Shown here: one piece after another, positions 35,115 to 46,929 of the stretch
How positions within the stretch are numbered: position 1 is the stretch's first letter
Layout of the letters: every line of letters starts with the position of its first letter
Assembly: GCF_000005505.3 (NCBI RefSeq)
Contig: NC_016131.3
Span: forward strand, 33,037,001 to 33,101,000
Length of the DNA: 64,000 nucleotides
Reading direction: 5' to 3'
Source: Brachypodium distachyon
Lineage: Eukaryota; Streptophyta; Magnoliopsida; Poales; Poaceae
Translations under genes and position numbers: made by a program
Notes under the pieces: generated by a model
What the model saw: the letters and a program-made list of their open reading frames with translations, nothing else
What the model was told of the DNA's origin: nothing
Databases searched by the model: none

Positions 35115-35370
35115 TAGCTTTTATTGTCTTCGTGGAGCAAATCCGTCCACTAATATGGGTCCAAATGGAAAAAATGTTTTAAAAAATAGAAAATGGTATT
35201 TTGTCAATGTTTCAAAGAAAAGTGTGGCATTTTGTCTAGCACAAGAAAAGCTGTGTCTTTGGGACAAAGTCTAAAGAAAAGTGTGGCATTTTGACAAATT
35301 TCTCCGTGATGATCACGGAGGTCAATTGCTCCCTTGCCTACTTCCGCTTCACTTCTACAACCTATTTGTG

Positions 35371-37121
35371 CGGAGATTTCAACAAAATAGACTTCGTGAC
35401 GAAACTATTTCATAAAATAAACTCGATGCGAAACTATTTCACAAATCTAACCATTTGTTTAACGTCCGACAGCGTGGCGCTATCCTTCATAGTTCAGCGC
35501 CTTTCCGTGAGGCGCTATCCCCCTGCCAGCATGTCCAAGCCGAGCCAGCGTGGCCAGCCCAAGCCCCACACGCGGTTGTGTAGCGCCTGAGACACGGGCG
35601 CTATACCCACAAGATTCGTGCCTGAGGGCTGGGCATTATGATCTCAGGCCAATTTCACCTGGTATTGTTTCACCTGCCAAAGCAATTAAGAGGAATAGAC
35701 GCATGCATAGCTATATATGTTTCACCTTGCGGCTGCCAAAGCAAGCAATGTAATGAGATGCAATTAACCAGGAAGGATGCGTGTATTTGGGCCATGCATG
35801 ACCACAAATCGACCAATCAAGGAGGAAAGAACGTTTTTCTTGCGTCTTACTCTTTCCGTTTCTCCAGCTCGTATTCTCCTTGGGGGAAAAAGACAACCGC
35901 ATGCTCCGGCAGCTTGCAGATGAGGTTGCCGCCCGTGGATGCGTATGAGATGAAAGGTACATGACAACCTGGACGAACTGCTCGACATCCTCAACGTCAT
36001 TGAGGCTAGGCTTGCCGCCGACATGACGGACCTTCTCGTTCTCACGTCCTGCAAGTGCTGACGCTGCGCGCTGTAGACCGAGGTGCAGGAGCTTAATGCG
36101 AGCATGACGGAGTGGCAAAGGCTGGAGGCTATCAATGTCGACCGGCGAGCTGCAGTAAAGAGATCAGCCGCCTTGCTCTCGTTGGGCGCTCCTTACACCT
36201 AGAAATTTTTGTCTGCTCCCAAATCCCCCTTTGCCCCGCCTCTAGAAATTTCTCCGGCGGCCCAGCCGAGGGAGTAGCGCCAAACGCCCAGGCGCGAAGC
36301 CTGTGGACTTAGAAAATTTGGTTACTCTCCCATATGCAGGCCTTGCGTCACGTGCGAAATGTTGTGCCAAGGCCGCCATGGCGACTTCTCGGCCCCTGGA
36401 TGGCTCCATCTAAAATTCGAGCCATGAATGTGAGCTCCATGACCATGACGAGCATCTAACATCTGAAAGGGACCAATGAATGCGACCTCCGGTGCTTCTT
36501 CTTTAATGCAGGCGCCCCGAGGCGGCGATGGTGATTATCGCGGACATGGTGGCATCCGGCGTCGTGCCGAACGACTTTGCCTGCAACGCGGTGCGGGCGG
36601 CGTGCGCGGACGCCGGCACGCTGCGGGCTGGTGACCAGGTGCGAGTTCCATGAGGCGGGGAGTGGAGCCGAACGAGCACACCTTGACGAGCAATAGAGCA
36701 TCCAGGGGTCATGTTGCCCATTGATTCTTGGTGAGCAGGTACATGCCTACCTGGTGGTGCTCCATGATGCAGCTGCTGGTTTCTCTATCTCGGATCAATC
36801 CAGAAGTAAGCAAGTGCTGTGCTAGTTTTAATCGTGCATCGGCAACAAGCGTGGCTTAACTGCTTAAGTGGTTGGAGAGTAACGCCTTTCTCAGAGGCGC
36901 TATGCCCCAAGCATAGCGCTACACGACCTCAGGTGGGGCCGGGCTGGTGACGGTGGCTGGGCTTGGCCACGCTGGCAGGGTTATAGCACCGAGAGATTAG
37001 GCGCTGAGCTGCGAAGGATAGCGCCGGTGCGTCGGACGTTGAGCGAAAGGGTTATATCGGTGAAATAGTTTCGTTTTTTTTTTTATTATTTTCTTTCGTC
37101 ACGAGGTCTGTTTCATCTCCC
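35371..37121. mobile_element. Long-TIR DNA transposon carrying gene fragments (Pack-MULE-like)
   Basis: The first and last approximately 230 bases are inverted copies: GAAACTATTTCAC, then AACGTCCGAC, then GGCGCTATCCTTC, then TCAGCGCCT and CCCTGCCAGC occur in the same order from each end inward. Between them lie unrelated stretches, including a piece of a PPR gene (36519-36800) and another coding-like stretch at 35960-36160. Long inverted ends with captured host gene fragments and no transposase is the Pack-MULE pattern. I could not find the 9-bp target duplication, so the superfamily is an inference. Confidence 0.65.
36519..36810 (+). pseudogene. Pentatricopeptide repeat (PPR) gene fragment
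   Basis: The plus strand reads EAAMVIIADMVASGVVPNDF, then an AACADAGTLRAGDQV block, then MRRGVEPNEHTLTS, then in another frame GEQVHAYLVVL. This is the repeat pattern of plant PPR proteins (Gly-Val-x-Pro-Asn turn, then an Ala-Cys pair, then Gly-x-Gln-Val). The pieces are out of frame with each other, there is no start and stops follow, so it is a captured and broken fragment inside the long-TIR element. Function of the source gene (organelle RNA processing is usual for PPRs) cannot be stated. Confidence 0.7.
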
Positions 37122-37369
37122 TTTCCGCCCCCCTTCCCCTTCCTCCGTCAGGCTCAGGCCATGCTCTGAGGTTGACCGTCGACTTAATTCGCGAGCTAGT
37201 TGTAATTTCCGTCCCTTCTACAGATGTCGCGTGCAGTAATTCTCTGTACTGTAGCACATCTCAGTCTGTACGATCTACTCCGTATGCAGAGTACCGATGA
37301 ATCCCCAAACCAATTAAATTGTACACTTGACTCCATATATATCTCAAGTATCTGAAATTCTGAACCCCT

Positions 37370-38916
37370 CTACACGATGAAACCCATGACGAGAACATGC
37401 GCAACCAAGGCCAGCAACGTCGTCCACCTAAGCGCCGGGGCCATCCTCCCGCCGGCGCTGATGATCTGGACCGGAAACAGGCAGCCCTTGGTGGAGGCGT
37501 TCTTGTCGGTGATATTGGCGAGCCCGTCGAAGTCGCAGGCGCGCACGTCCTGGTCCTGCATCTGGAAGTACATGTTGAAGGCGTAGGAGATGTTGCTCTT
37601 CTCGTCGAGCCCGTCGCAGGAGCAGCCGTAACCGAGCGCCGTGCAATCCCCGCCGGCGCACGCGTACTGGATGTTGCCCGGCAGCTTGTCCTGGGCCTTG
37701 GCCTCGTCGTCGAGCACGCACCACTGATGGGGCAGGTACTGCACGCCGGACACGCCGGCCAGGAGCTTGTCGTGCCCTTGCCCCGACAAGTCCATGGGGA
37801 ACTTGGGCTTCCCGTCGTAGGTGAGGATTCCCCAGTGCCGCTCGAAGTTCCCGGGAGCGATGCTCTTCAAGTCCTCGTCGAAGAGGCCGAACAGGTAGAC
37901 GTCCAACTTGCCCGGCCGGAGATGCGTGCCTTCGTTCTTGGCCAGCTTCTTCATGAGCCCGTCGTAGAAGCGTCTCGCGAGCTTCATGTTGGCGTTCTTG
38001 TTGCCGTCCGTGGGCCAGCCGACCTCGCCGACAACCACCTTGAGGCCGCCCACGCCGGCCTTCTTGAGCGCGCTCACCAGCGTGTCGTAGTTGGCGTCGA
38101 ACACGTTGGAGTAGCTCACGCCGTCCTTGTCCTGGATGTTGCGGCCGCCGTCGAAGAAGGCGAACTCGAAGGGGAAGTCGTCGCTCTGGTACAGGCTGAG
38201 GAACGGGTAGATGTTGACGACGAAGGGCGCGCCGTGGTCGTGCAGGAACTTGACCATGTCGGTCATGACGTCGTCGATGTCCGGCCGGAACTGGCCGGAG
38301 GACGGCTTGTCGTCCGGGGAGACGTACACGTCGGCGTTCAGCGGGACCGTCGCCTTCACTTTGTCTCCCAGGCCCGCCGCGTCCAGCGCCTTCTGAATGT
38401 TCTTGAGCGCCGGCACGGTCGTCTTCATGAACGTCCCGTTGTAACTCTTGAGAAACGGCTCATTCCCCACTGCCACATACCTGCGAGTTCAGGATCAGCG
38501 CGCCGCCACGAACGGCTTGATGACATTGATGTTGATTGAGGAATTAACGCGTACTTGAGCTTGAGCTTGTCGCCGTAAGCGGTGACGTTCTCCTTGACCC
38601 AATCCTGGGCGCTGCCGTAGCTGCTCATGATCTCCAGCATGTCGTTGGGGATGCCCAGCATGACCTCGATGCCGGAGTCGAGGAGCGCCTCGACGGGCCA
38701 CGGGTCGGCATCGAACAGCTTCACCTTCATGATCCCGTTGTCCTTGAGCATCTTCACGACCGACGATGGCAGCAGCGGATGCGTCAGCTGCGAGCCCCAG
38801 TTCACGCCGACGTCCACGGCGGAGCTCCAGGCGGACGCATGGGACACGGCGACAAGCAGCGCGGCCGCGCCGGCCAGCAGCCGCAGGAGCGGAGCCATGC
38901 CGGGGCGTTCTCTCAA
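37370..38916 (-). CDS. GPI-anchored glucan endo-1,3-beta-glucosidase (GH17 plus X8)
   Basis: Exons 38916-38555 and 38480-37370 with one GT-AG intron, 490 residues from the first ATG (a second in-frame ATG at 38898 is also plausible). It hydrolyses beta-1,3-glucan (callose) at the cell surface. A signal peptide (to about residue 30) is followed by the GH17 barrel. The acid/base Glu128 lies in VAVGNEPF and the nucleophile Glu273 in VVGEVGWPTDG, and the intron falls just before VAVGNEP as in many family members. The X8/CBM43 module (about 374-455) starts at QWCVLDDEAK and has the expected cysteines. A hydrophobic tail (RWTTLLALVAHVLVMGFIV) suggests a GPI anchor. The gene looks intact and is GC-rich. 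Confidence 0.94.
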
Positions 38917-39224
38917 GTGTTTTTTTAATGTCCTTCCTTTCTTTGGCGTAATGGTAGTTTTGGTATGTTATTGGGATTTGGTGGTGCTCGTGGCCTGAGT
39001 TCCCCGTCGCTGCTCTGCCTCCGGTGGTGTGGAATGGAGAGGAGAGGAGAGGAAAATGGCGAGGAAAGCGGTTGGAGTTTGACTATGACACTAAATCGAA
39101 GACAGACGGGGGTCCTTTTTTACCATGTTTTCTCATGTGCAATCAAATGGAGTATGTTATTAAAGCAACACAAATTAGAAATTTTATTATCCAGCTTTGC
39201 AAAAGTTAATTCAGTGTTCAGATT
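38917..39224. other. Upstream region of the GH17 gene
   Basis: This should carry the promoter and leader of the minus-strand glucanase gene. Purine-rich GGAGAGGAGAGGAGAGG at 39030-39050 is the only notable feature; on the minus strand it is the CT-rich tract common in plant leaders. Confidence 0.4.
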
Positions 39225-39605
39225 TGTACAACAGTATGGACAAAAAACAATCTTGGTTTGAAGTAAATCGATCTCAGTATGGAAAAAAAATCTCCGTTTA
39301 AAATCAATCTAGGTATGGAAATAAAACCAATCTCGGTTTAAAGTAAATCGATCTCTGTATGGAAAAAAATAATTATCAGTATAAAATCAATCTCGGTATG
39401 GAAACAAAAAATATGTTCTATCTTGGTATAGAAACCAATACATGTATGGAAAGTTGGAAACAAAAAATGTATAAAACCAATTCGGTATGTAAAATGAAAT
39501 CAATCTTGGTATGGAAATTGGAAAGTATGAAAAAATCAATGTTGGTATGGAAACCAATTAGGAAGGTATGAAAAAATAACCTCGGCATGGAAAACAAAAA
39601 AGAAC
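39225..39605 (+). repeat. Degenerate minisatellite with AATCTCGGTATGGAAA units
   Basis: Variants of AATCTCGGTATGGAAACAAA recur about a dozen times across 380 bases with irregular spacing of 20-45 bases. The unit is AT-rich and decayed. It lies between the glucanase promoter and the CACTA fragment. Confidence 0.7.
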
Positions 39606-39844
39606 CCTTTGGTGTAGAAACCAGAACTGAATGATAGGTGATAGTTTTTTTGAGTATAGAAAACTCGCTGGATATACAAGCAAAAAATATATCATTCGTA
39701 GCCGAGCACACTCCATATCTGGACCGACCATATAAGCCGATACGCGACCTACGGGCTATTACCATGCAACCAAGTGCAGACTAAACAAACTCATATTTCA
39801 AATATATACGAATGGAGTAAAGAAATAAATACATGAATCAAGTA

Positions 39845-40238
39845 CCTTTGTCGAAGGCCTTTTTTTCTTGGCTCACGGCAAATAGCGCATGTTGGATTTT
39901 TTCACGGCAAAAGTTCTCTTTACCGTGAGACTTATCTCCGGCCTTCGGCAAGGCCAAATAAGGGGCCTTCGGTAAAGAAAAGGGCCACGGCCAACAGACG
40001 GAAACAGCCAAGCCTTCGACTGCCGCACGTTTTAGGCAGCCACAAGACACTTCTTTGCCGAAGGTCGGGCCTACATCAAACGCTTTGGCTGGGGCCTAGA
40101 CCATCTTTGCCGAAAGCGTTTTCTTTCTCGTGAGCTTTTCTTCTAGCCCACGGTGTATCCGTTTCTTTGCCGTGTGTTGGAAGGATTGTCTTCGGCAAAG
40201 CCCCAGCACACGGCAAAGACCATTTTTTTCGGGTAGTG
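39845..40238 (-). mobile_element. CACTA (EnSpm) transposon terminal fragment
   Basis: The right border on the minus strand reads CACTACCCGAAAAAAATGGT, a canonical CACTA end. The 390 bases inside carry many inverted and direct copies of a CGGCAAAG/CTTTGCCG subterminal motif, as in CACTA subterminal repeats. No opposite end is recognised within the window, so this is a truncated or deleted element. Confidence 0.75.
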
Positions 40239-41030
40239 CCTAGCCATGAAACAAAATGTTCCAAGACGTCAAACTTTTTCCGTTTGTAACTATGCAAACT
40301 TTTTTTTGCAGTAGATCGGTTCGCAATCAAAAGAAGAAAACTGAACTATCCTACTTCCTGCCAGTTTGTACGGCTCTACATGAAACCATTTTTGAACAAT
40401 CTTGTTGCTAGATCACAAAAATGCATGTGGCGTGGGGAATTCAGTTTCGGATGACGAGAAGTTCAGAACTGGTTGGAATAAACTCCATTCTTCAGGTGAT
40501 TAGAACTAGAATAAACTCATTCTTCAGGTGATTAGAACTAAGCTACAATTAGAGCGCCTTACAGAGTTTAAGCAATTTTGCATAGGCGTTCTCCGAGCAT
40601 GGGTACATCAAGATTGTTGCGTCTCCCACCCCTTCCTCTCTCAAACATACATTGATTCATGGCATTCAGAACAAGGGCGTACGTGGTCTCTTCTATGTCG
40701 CCACGCCCAGAAGCTACTTAAAGAGACCAAGAGTGTGCATTTCCCTGCAGCTACGCAATAACCATGACATGCAAGGATTCCTTGACCCTTGCTTTGGCAA
40801 CCAAAATTTTGACAAAAAACCAAACAAGGGCCGAAAAAATTTGGTTGCCAATTAAAATAAAGGAAAGTTTCAGTAAAGTGAGAAGGCATTTACATACAAC
40901 AAGAAAGCTGGATCCGACGGATGGCTAGGCCACTGCATGGGGCGGCTAGTTCTGACATTCTTCCTTACAATTTCCATGGCTGGATAATTTGGCTTGTAGG
41001 TGTTCCTCTATGTGTTTCATCGTATCTAGA
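40239..41030. other. Spacer with duplicated DUF674-flank sequence
   Basis: Contains the inverted partner of the repeat at 31232-31345 (40447-40590). The final 150 bases to 41030 are the left part of a unit that continues after the solo LTR at 44700 (see that entry). I see no intact gene. Confidence 0.4.
40447..40590 (-). repeat. Inverted repeat copy 2 (partner at 31232-31345)
   Basis: On the minus strand it follows the order of 31232-31345 from TTGCTTAAACTCTGTAAGGC to TTCTGAACTTCTCGTCATCC. An internal block of about 36 bases, with TTCTAATCACCTGAAGAATG, is present twice in tandem here and once in the partner. Confidence 0.75.
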
Positions 41031-44000
41031 TGTAACAGCCCGACAGCAACTTTTACATTTAAACCCTTGTTTGGATCTATTTGTAATTTATTTAAATGCT
41101 GCATGACAATTACATTTGCATCCATGCCATGCCATGTCTATTATTTGTGTCACATGAGTTTTAAACTTGCATCTCAAATTGTGGTTTGAATGCTTGTTGT
41201 GTAATTTGGCTAGAAGATTCAAATATGAATCACCCTCCTTTGAGTTTGAATTCTTTTCTCTTTATTTTTCAAATGAGATTCAAATGGTTTTTGTTTTAAA
41301 CCTTTGACCCCATTTGAATATTTTCCAAATACCAGTACCATATTTGTTTTCTCCTACTTCTTAGCTATTCAAAAGTTGTTTGAAATTTGAATCCAAAAAC
41401 TATTTGCAAAAATAGAAAAAGAAAAGGGAAAAGAAAACCTTACCTGCTCACTTGGCCCGAGCCAGCCCAGCTGCCTCGGCCCGCCTTCCCCGCGCGCCGT
41501 GCAGCCCAGCAGCGCGGCCCAGTTTCTCTCCTCGCGCGCGCGGCCCGCCCGCGCCCGCGGCCCAGTTTCCTTCGCGCAGCGCCCGCGTGCCATTTCCCCG
41601 CAGCGAAAGCGCATTCTGCGAAATACACCACCTCTCACACGCCCGTCTTCCTCCTCACCTTTTCTCCCTCCCGACCGGTGAGCCCCCCGGCCACGTCCCC
41701 TTCGACAGCGACAGCCACGCCTCCACGCCGCCTTTATAAGCTGCTCCGCACCCCTCCTGCTAACCCTAGGCCAGCAAAACCCTAGCCCAACTCCCTCTCT
41801 CTCCGCGCGGCGCCGTCGCCCGTCTTCGGCCGCGAGCTCGTCGCCGACGCGCCACCGTCTCCGGCCAAACGGCGGCAAGCCAACCGCGTTGTCAAGCGCG
41901 CCTCTCCTTCCTCTACACGTGGGTGCAAGTAATTGGAGCGCGGACGTCTAGACCGACGCCTAGGTCGTCTTCCCCAATTCCGGCCGCCGCTCGTCTCCGG
42001 CCAAATTCCGGCGAAACCGCTCGGCTATTCCTCGTCAGCTTCCTCGCACGTCACCGGGGTGAGTTTCTCTTCCTCCTGCCTCTTTCCGCGCCGTTTTTCA
42101 TGCACCCTAGCGTCGTAGCACCGCCCGCGCGCCCCGCCGTGCCGCCGCCGAGCTTCGTCTCGTCGCCGCGCCGTCGTCTCCTTAAGGACACGGATGGGTT
42201 AAAAGGGCTTGCGCCCTGTATCTTGTAAGATCTGAATCGCAGCCCGCCTGGCCACCTCGCTCATCCGTTCTCTCGGTCAAACCAACCCGGGTTCGATCTT
42301 CCGTCGGCGTAGGGTAAAACCCCCACCTTTTTACTCTTTGGCCACGTCTGACAGGTGGGACCCGCTGGTCAGAGACCGCGGCAGCCAGCTCAGCGCGCCC
42401 CGCCTCGTTAGCTTGTCCGGGCTCGCTGTCAGCCACACAGGCTAGCTGCGCCCGTGTAGTTTTAGTTCTCTGCGTGTTTTCCTTTGTTGTAAAATTCCAG
42501 AAATTGTTTTGTCTTGTTTAATTCCTAGAAAATGCATGCTATGTCCTATTTGGGCAAACCATATATGTTTTGGAATCAGAAAAATGCAAGGAATTTAACT
42601 GTGCAATTAGAATCACATTTTGAGGTTTCAAATTTCAAATCTGTTCCATATTTGAAATTCAAACGTATGAACTTGTTTAGTCTCTAGTTTAAAATTGGTG
42701 ACTCTTCTGTGGATAATGTAAACATCAAAGTTGATCCCCTTAACTAGTAGAACACAGTAGCATACTTGGTTAGGCCATTTGTGTATTTTAAAGCTGTTGT
42801 TTACCATGGTCTAATCACCTAATGGTTAACTTTGTTGCTAGATAGAACCTTTTCACTTGCGTATGGTCGCATCATGTTGTCACATGGCATCTCATGTTGT
42901 ATTGTGCATTGCACCTATGAAGTATTACTTATTCGCATATTGTATGATTTGGATCTTTACGATAGCGACTCCGCCTTACTCCGTCGACGATCCGGGTTCC
43001 TACACTTCTTCGGATCCCCTCTCTCGGTGCCCAGCGACCGATAATCCAAGCAAGCAGCTATTCCTTAAACATGTTGTTTGTACCAATGCCTCTCTCTCAT
43101 TCTTGCATTAAGTTACGTTCTTAGTTCTTGTCACGATGCCTCTAGGATTGCATAGCTTTAGTCAGCTCTACTAAAAATGCCTGTTGTCTTGTTCCTTATC
43201 ATATTGCCATGTCACATGTTGTTTTGCCCTAGTTGGTCATTAGAAGTCTTGCTTAGATTGCTCGTCTAGTGTCCTTACTTGGGATTATACAACTGCTACA
43301 TCCACATGCTACTTTTCTGTATTTAATTGCAATTATTAAACTGTGACCTGTTATTACCTGCACAAGGCAACGATGGGAAGCCGTGCTAACGCATTGGTGT
43401 TTTGTTCCATTGGTGCCGACCTAAGGACTGAGTTCTCGTTTTCGCCGACCCAAGAAACTTCGCGCTAACCGCTCGTGGGAGAATATATGGGTTCCTCCTC
43501 GGCTTAGTACTCGTTTCATAACTCTTCCAGGGCCCACATAGTTCGGGCATTTCTTTTGGCATATCGCATATACACTGGTGTTGTGTTTGGAGACTTGTTG
43601 TTACTTTGCATACATATAGGACTGCGGCACTAGTGTGGAGTGGTCATTCTGCGGACACTGAACCACTACCAGCTGTCCACGCAACTCTTGAGTCCGTACG
43701 ACGCTTCGGCCGGGCTCTCGTTTCGGATTAGACTCAGTTGGGTGGTCCCCTGGATTAGTTGTGGGGCTTGGAAACGTCGTGTCGCTCAATCCTGCCGGCA
43801 CATGCTTTTGCGTGTGTTCCATGCTAGTGGTATCAAGGGTTGGACGAACGTGTACGGGTAAATTGGCACACCCTGCAGGGATAAATCTTTCGGGAAGCCG
43901 TGTCCGCGGTTATGGACGACTTGGTTGGTCATTACTTGATCATAGAGAACTCATACCATTTAATTAACTTAATCTCTTAAGACTTGAGTAGTAATTAGCC

Positions 44001-44694
44001 TAAATCATGGATATGCTTAAAACTGATTAAGTGTGAGTGCCTTTGGATCATTTCCTCACAAGGGGTTGAGGGGGTGATAAGAGGTTGTGTTCTGTTTGGT
44101 GTTAGTTGATAGAAGATCACCTCACTTGGTAGACGCTCCTTATCTTCTATCTAGACGATGTCATTAGTGTGTCTCTCCATCCTTTGAGACTTGTTGCATA
44201 TCTAGTATAGATCTCCCGTAAGTCTTGCGAGTACTTTGTACTTAGTTGCTTTGCAACGTTGTTTTCCCCAGAGTTTCCGGAGGAACAGGTGAGTGGTTAC
44301 TTCGTGGAGTTCGACGACAACAGCTTCGACGTTTAGCCAGAAGATTCCAGAGCAGGGTTCTGAGAACTTGTGGCGGCTCTCCTTTTTAGTTTCAGCCTTT
44401 TAGGCAATATTTGTAATTTGTCCGTACTCGGGCATAATTTGCTTCCGCTGGTGTAATGATGATTGTGGACATGTGTCCGTGAGTTATAATAACTTGGTAT
44501 TTTGCTCCATGTATGAGCTTGACTTCATTCTTGTGTCTTAGAGTGATGTAATGATATCATTGTTGTTCTAATCTGCGGCGAACACCTTGCGTGTATGTTG
44601 TGAAGTGTTCGTCGTAGGGAGGCACTGGGACTTGATTTATGCGCGAGTTAGCATTTGGGGCTAAATTGCATAAATTTAGTCTCGGGGTCTCACA
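41031..44694 (+). mobile_element. Solo LTR, 3664 bp, with 5-bp target duplication
   Basis: Begins TGTAACAGCCCGACAGC and ends CTCGGGGTCTCACA, i.e. TG...CA. CTAGA occurs on both sides (41026-41030 and 44695-44699), an exact 5-bp target duplication. No gag-pol coding is present, so it is a solo LTR left by recombination of a full element. The start and end sequence resemble Gypsy LTRs of grasses; the family is not assigned. A TATA-like TTTATAAG at about 41731, followed by GC-rich leader-like DNA, is probably the LTR promoter. The open frames inside are not genes. Confidence 0.82.
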
Positions 44695-44699
44695 CTAGA

Positions 44700-45080
44700 T
44701 CTGTCAAAGCCTTGGCTGGTGTAATGTGTATGCCAATGGATGAGGTTAAAGAATTACAAATCATGAGTTTGGTTTTGCAGTAGAATCTTCTTCCCTCAAT
44801 CGATTATACAATCAGGTGTGCATTTTGTCCAACAGACACCTCAGGTTATGAGACAAACCTTCGGATTCATGTGATCGATCCTGCCCTAGGGGCACCTTTC
44901 ATATGTGACCCACAGATTTCATGTGCGATGTCTATGGTTTTATCATTGCATAGCCGTGCCCGGAAGGCGCCTAATCTGCATGCATGTGGGTGTTTGGTCC
45001 TGTCCAACATGATCAGGGCTATGAGATATGATCGTGTCGATTCAGCAAGTGGGGATAGCAGTATAGATTTCAGTTTGACA
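44700..45080 (+). other. Host sequence interrupted by the solo LTR and the LINE
   Basis: Removing the solo LTR and the LINE joins about 40880-41030, 44700-45093 and 51704-51830 into one continuous older unit. It has no intact open frame. One frame contains HVIDPALGAPFICDPQISCA, which looks protein-like, but I do not recognise it. It may be a decayed gene or an older transposon. Confidence 0.4.
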
Positions 45081-45134
45081 GTACTCTTTGAGTTTTTTTT
45101 TTTGAAAGTGGGAATATATTAATTAGCCAAAGAT

Positions 45135-45902
45135 TCAATTACAATCATCCGCAACCTGACACATCGTGCAGGATGGCACAGAATCACGTAACACACCCCC
45201 ACTCAACTCCTTAACAGCCCAGCGGGCAATGCAATTAGCAGCACCATTAGCCTCACGATCCACTTTCTGGCAAGAGATGCTTGGAGCAGGCAGAAGAAGC
45301 TCTTTTAGCAACGCAATTACTCCATAGATGGACGAGCGCACAGGCCCATTGCAGTTAATCGCTTCAACCACAGAGGCACAATCGCACTCGAGAATCAGTG
45401 GAAGGGAGGTCCAGGTGCGGGCATTCTTCAGACGTTCCAGGTAGGCGATCGCTTCACCAGTTTCTGCACTAGGACAGTGATCAATCAAATTCCAGGCTGA
45501 ACCAAGGACATCACCATTACTGTCACGGAGAACTGCACCCCAAGCTGCAAGAAGATTGTCAGGGATAAAACTGGCATCCACATTAAGTTTAACAAAACCC
45601 ACCGGCGGCGGCTTCCACACAGAAACACATTTGGGAGCAGGGTTGCAGCTGGGGACAACGGGAGCGGGGACGACCGGGGCCTTGCCGTTGCCAACAGTGC
45701 GAATGCATCTCTGATTTAAAGAGCCCAGCGAATCAACGTAGTTGAAAAGGAAGTGTGCAGAAGCTTCAACGGAGGCATCGCCCTTGCCAAAAATTATGTC
45801 GTTTCTGAGGTGCCAGGCGCGCCACCAAAGGAACAGGAGGAGAACCCTGGTATCAACATTGAATTTATTTAACAGGACAAGGACCCAGTCAGGACTAGAC
45901 AT
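45135..45902 (-). pseudogene. LINE ORF2, RNase H (RVT_3) part
   Basis: The frame encodes KPPPVGFVKLNVDASFIPDN, then GAVLRDSNGDVLGSAWNL and later LECDCASVVEAIN, the usual plant LINE RNase H signature with Asp in NVDAS, Glu in the ETGEAIA stretch and Asp in ECDC. It is the C-terminal end of ORF2, separated from the zf-RVT part by a frame change at 45895-45902. Confidence 0.8.
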
Positions 45903-46698
45903 CTGAAGCTCGTGTTCGGGCGGGAGGTTCCATTTCTTTCTGACAGTCTCTCAAGTACCTGGCTTTGGTGCAAGTCATCACAGCATGGAACCCATCTTCA
46001 GCTTCCATTCCGCAGATGGAGCAGGTAGGAAGGGCGTCCATGTGGCGGTGATGTCTGTTGGCTTGGATAGCAAGAGAGTAAGTAGCAAGCTTCCACGCAA
46101 AAATTCTTATTTTTGGTGGGACAGGTGCCCTCCAAATAAGCCTCCAGAGGTTACGATGGCCATCGGGGGCTGCACTGGTACCTGAAGCGGAGAGATTTTG
46201 TTTCAGGTTAAGAGCCAGACGGTAGGCACTCCGAACCGAGAAGGAGCCCGTCTTCTCAAAATGCCAGGCGATGAAATCGTTCGTTTTTGGAGGTGGGAGA
46301 CGGATCTTCAGGATCTCATCAGCATCAAAGGGAAAGAACAAACTTCTGATGAGGGGTTCATTCCATAGGTTCGTGCCCGGGATGATAAGATCGGCCACCC
46401 GGCGCAGCCTGGACCAAACAACCGGTGCAGAGATTTTGAGATTGCCCCGGGGGACCCAATTGTCGCGCCAAATTTGGATTTTACTTCCTGAACCCACACG
46501 CCAAATGATGCCTTCCTTAAGGAGATCGAGTCCATGCTGGATGCCTTGCCAACTAGGGGAGGTGACCTTAGGGAAAGCAGTGTCGGTTAGGTTGCCATGG
46601 GGGAAGTACTTGGACTTAAGGAGGCGCAAGGAGGCGCCAGGCCTGCTTAGCCAGAAGTGCTTGGTTGAAAAGGCGGAGATCCCGAAGACCAATGCCAC
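45895..46698 (-). pseudogene. LINE ORF2, zf-RVT region
   Basis: Contains WRVGSGSKIQIWRDNWVPRG, a block ending in GSFSVRSAYRLAL, then LIWRAPVPPKIRIFAWKLA and a CSICGMEAEDGFHAVMTC zinc-binding motif. This is the standard zf-RVT domain between reverse transcriptase and RNase H in plant LINEs. Frame breaks separate it from its neighbours. Confidence 0.8.
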
Positions 46699-46929
46699 TG
46701 AATGATTTGGGGTTTATCAGGCGGTCCCAACTCATCCAGTGAGTTTTCCTTCTGTCATTTTCATCGCCCCACCAAAATCACGGGCAATATGCGAAAGTTC
46801 CTCACACAGGGTGGCAGAGAATTTGAAAACGCTCATCGCGTAGGTCGGGGTGGCTTGGATAACCGACTTGATAAGAACTTCTTTACCGCCGCAAGAAAGG
46901 AACTTCTCAGCCCAGTCTGAGCATCTCTT

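Noticed and set aside
37397..38539. 380-residue plus-strand open frame over the GH17 gene
   Set aside because: Antisense of the beta-glucanase exon; the minus strand has catalytic and X8 motifs with a correct intron.
7801..38916. A biosynthetic gene cluster
   Set aside because: The glycosyltransferase and other enzymes are not from a common pathway, and the neighbours are housekeeping genes.
41387..42436. Open frames in GC-rich DNA at 41.4-42.4 kb
   Set aside because: They lie inside the 3.66-kb solo LTR, around its probable promoter, and show no protein family features.
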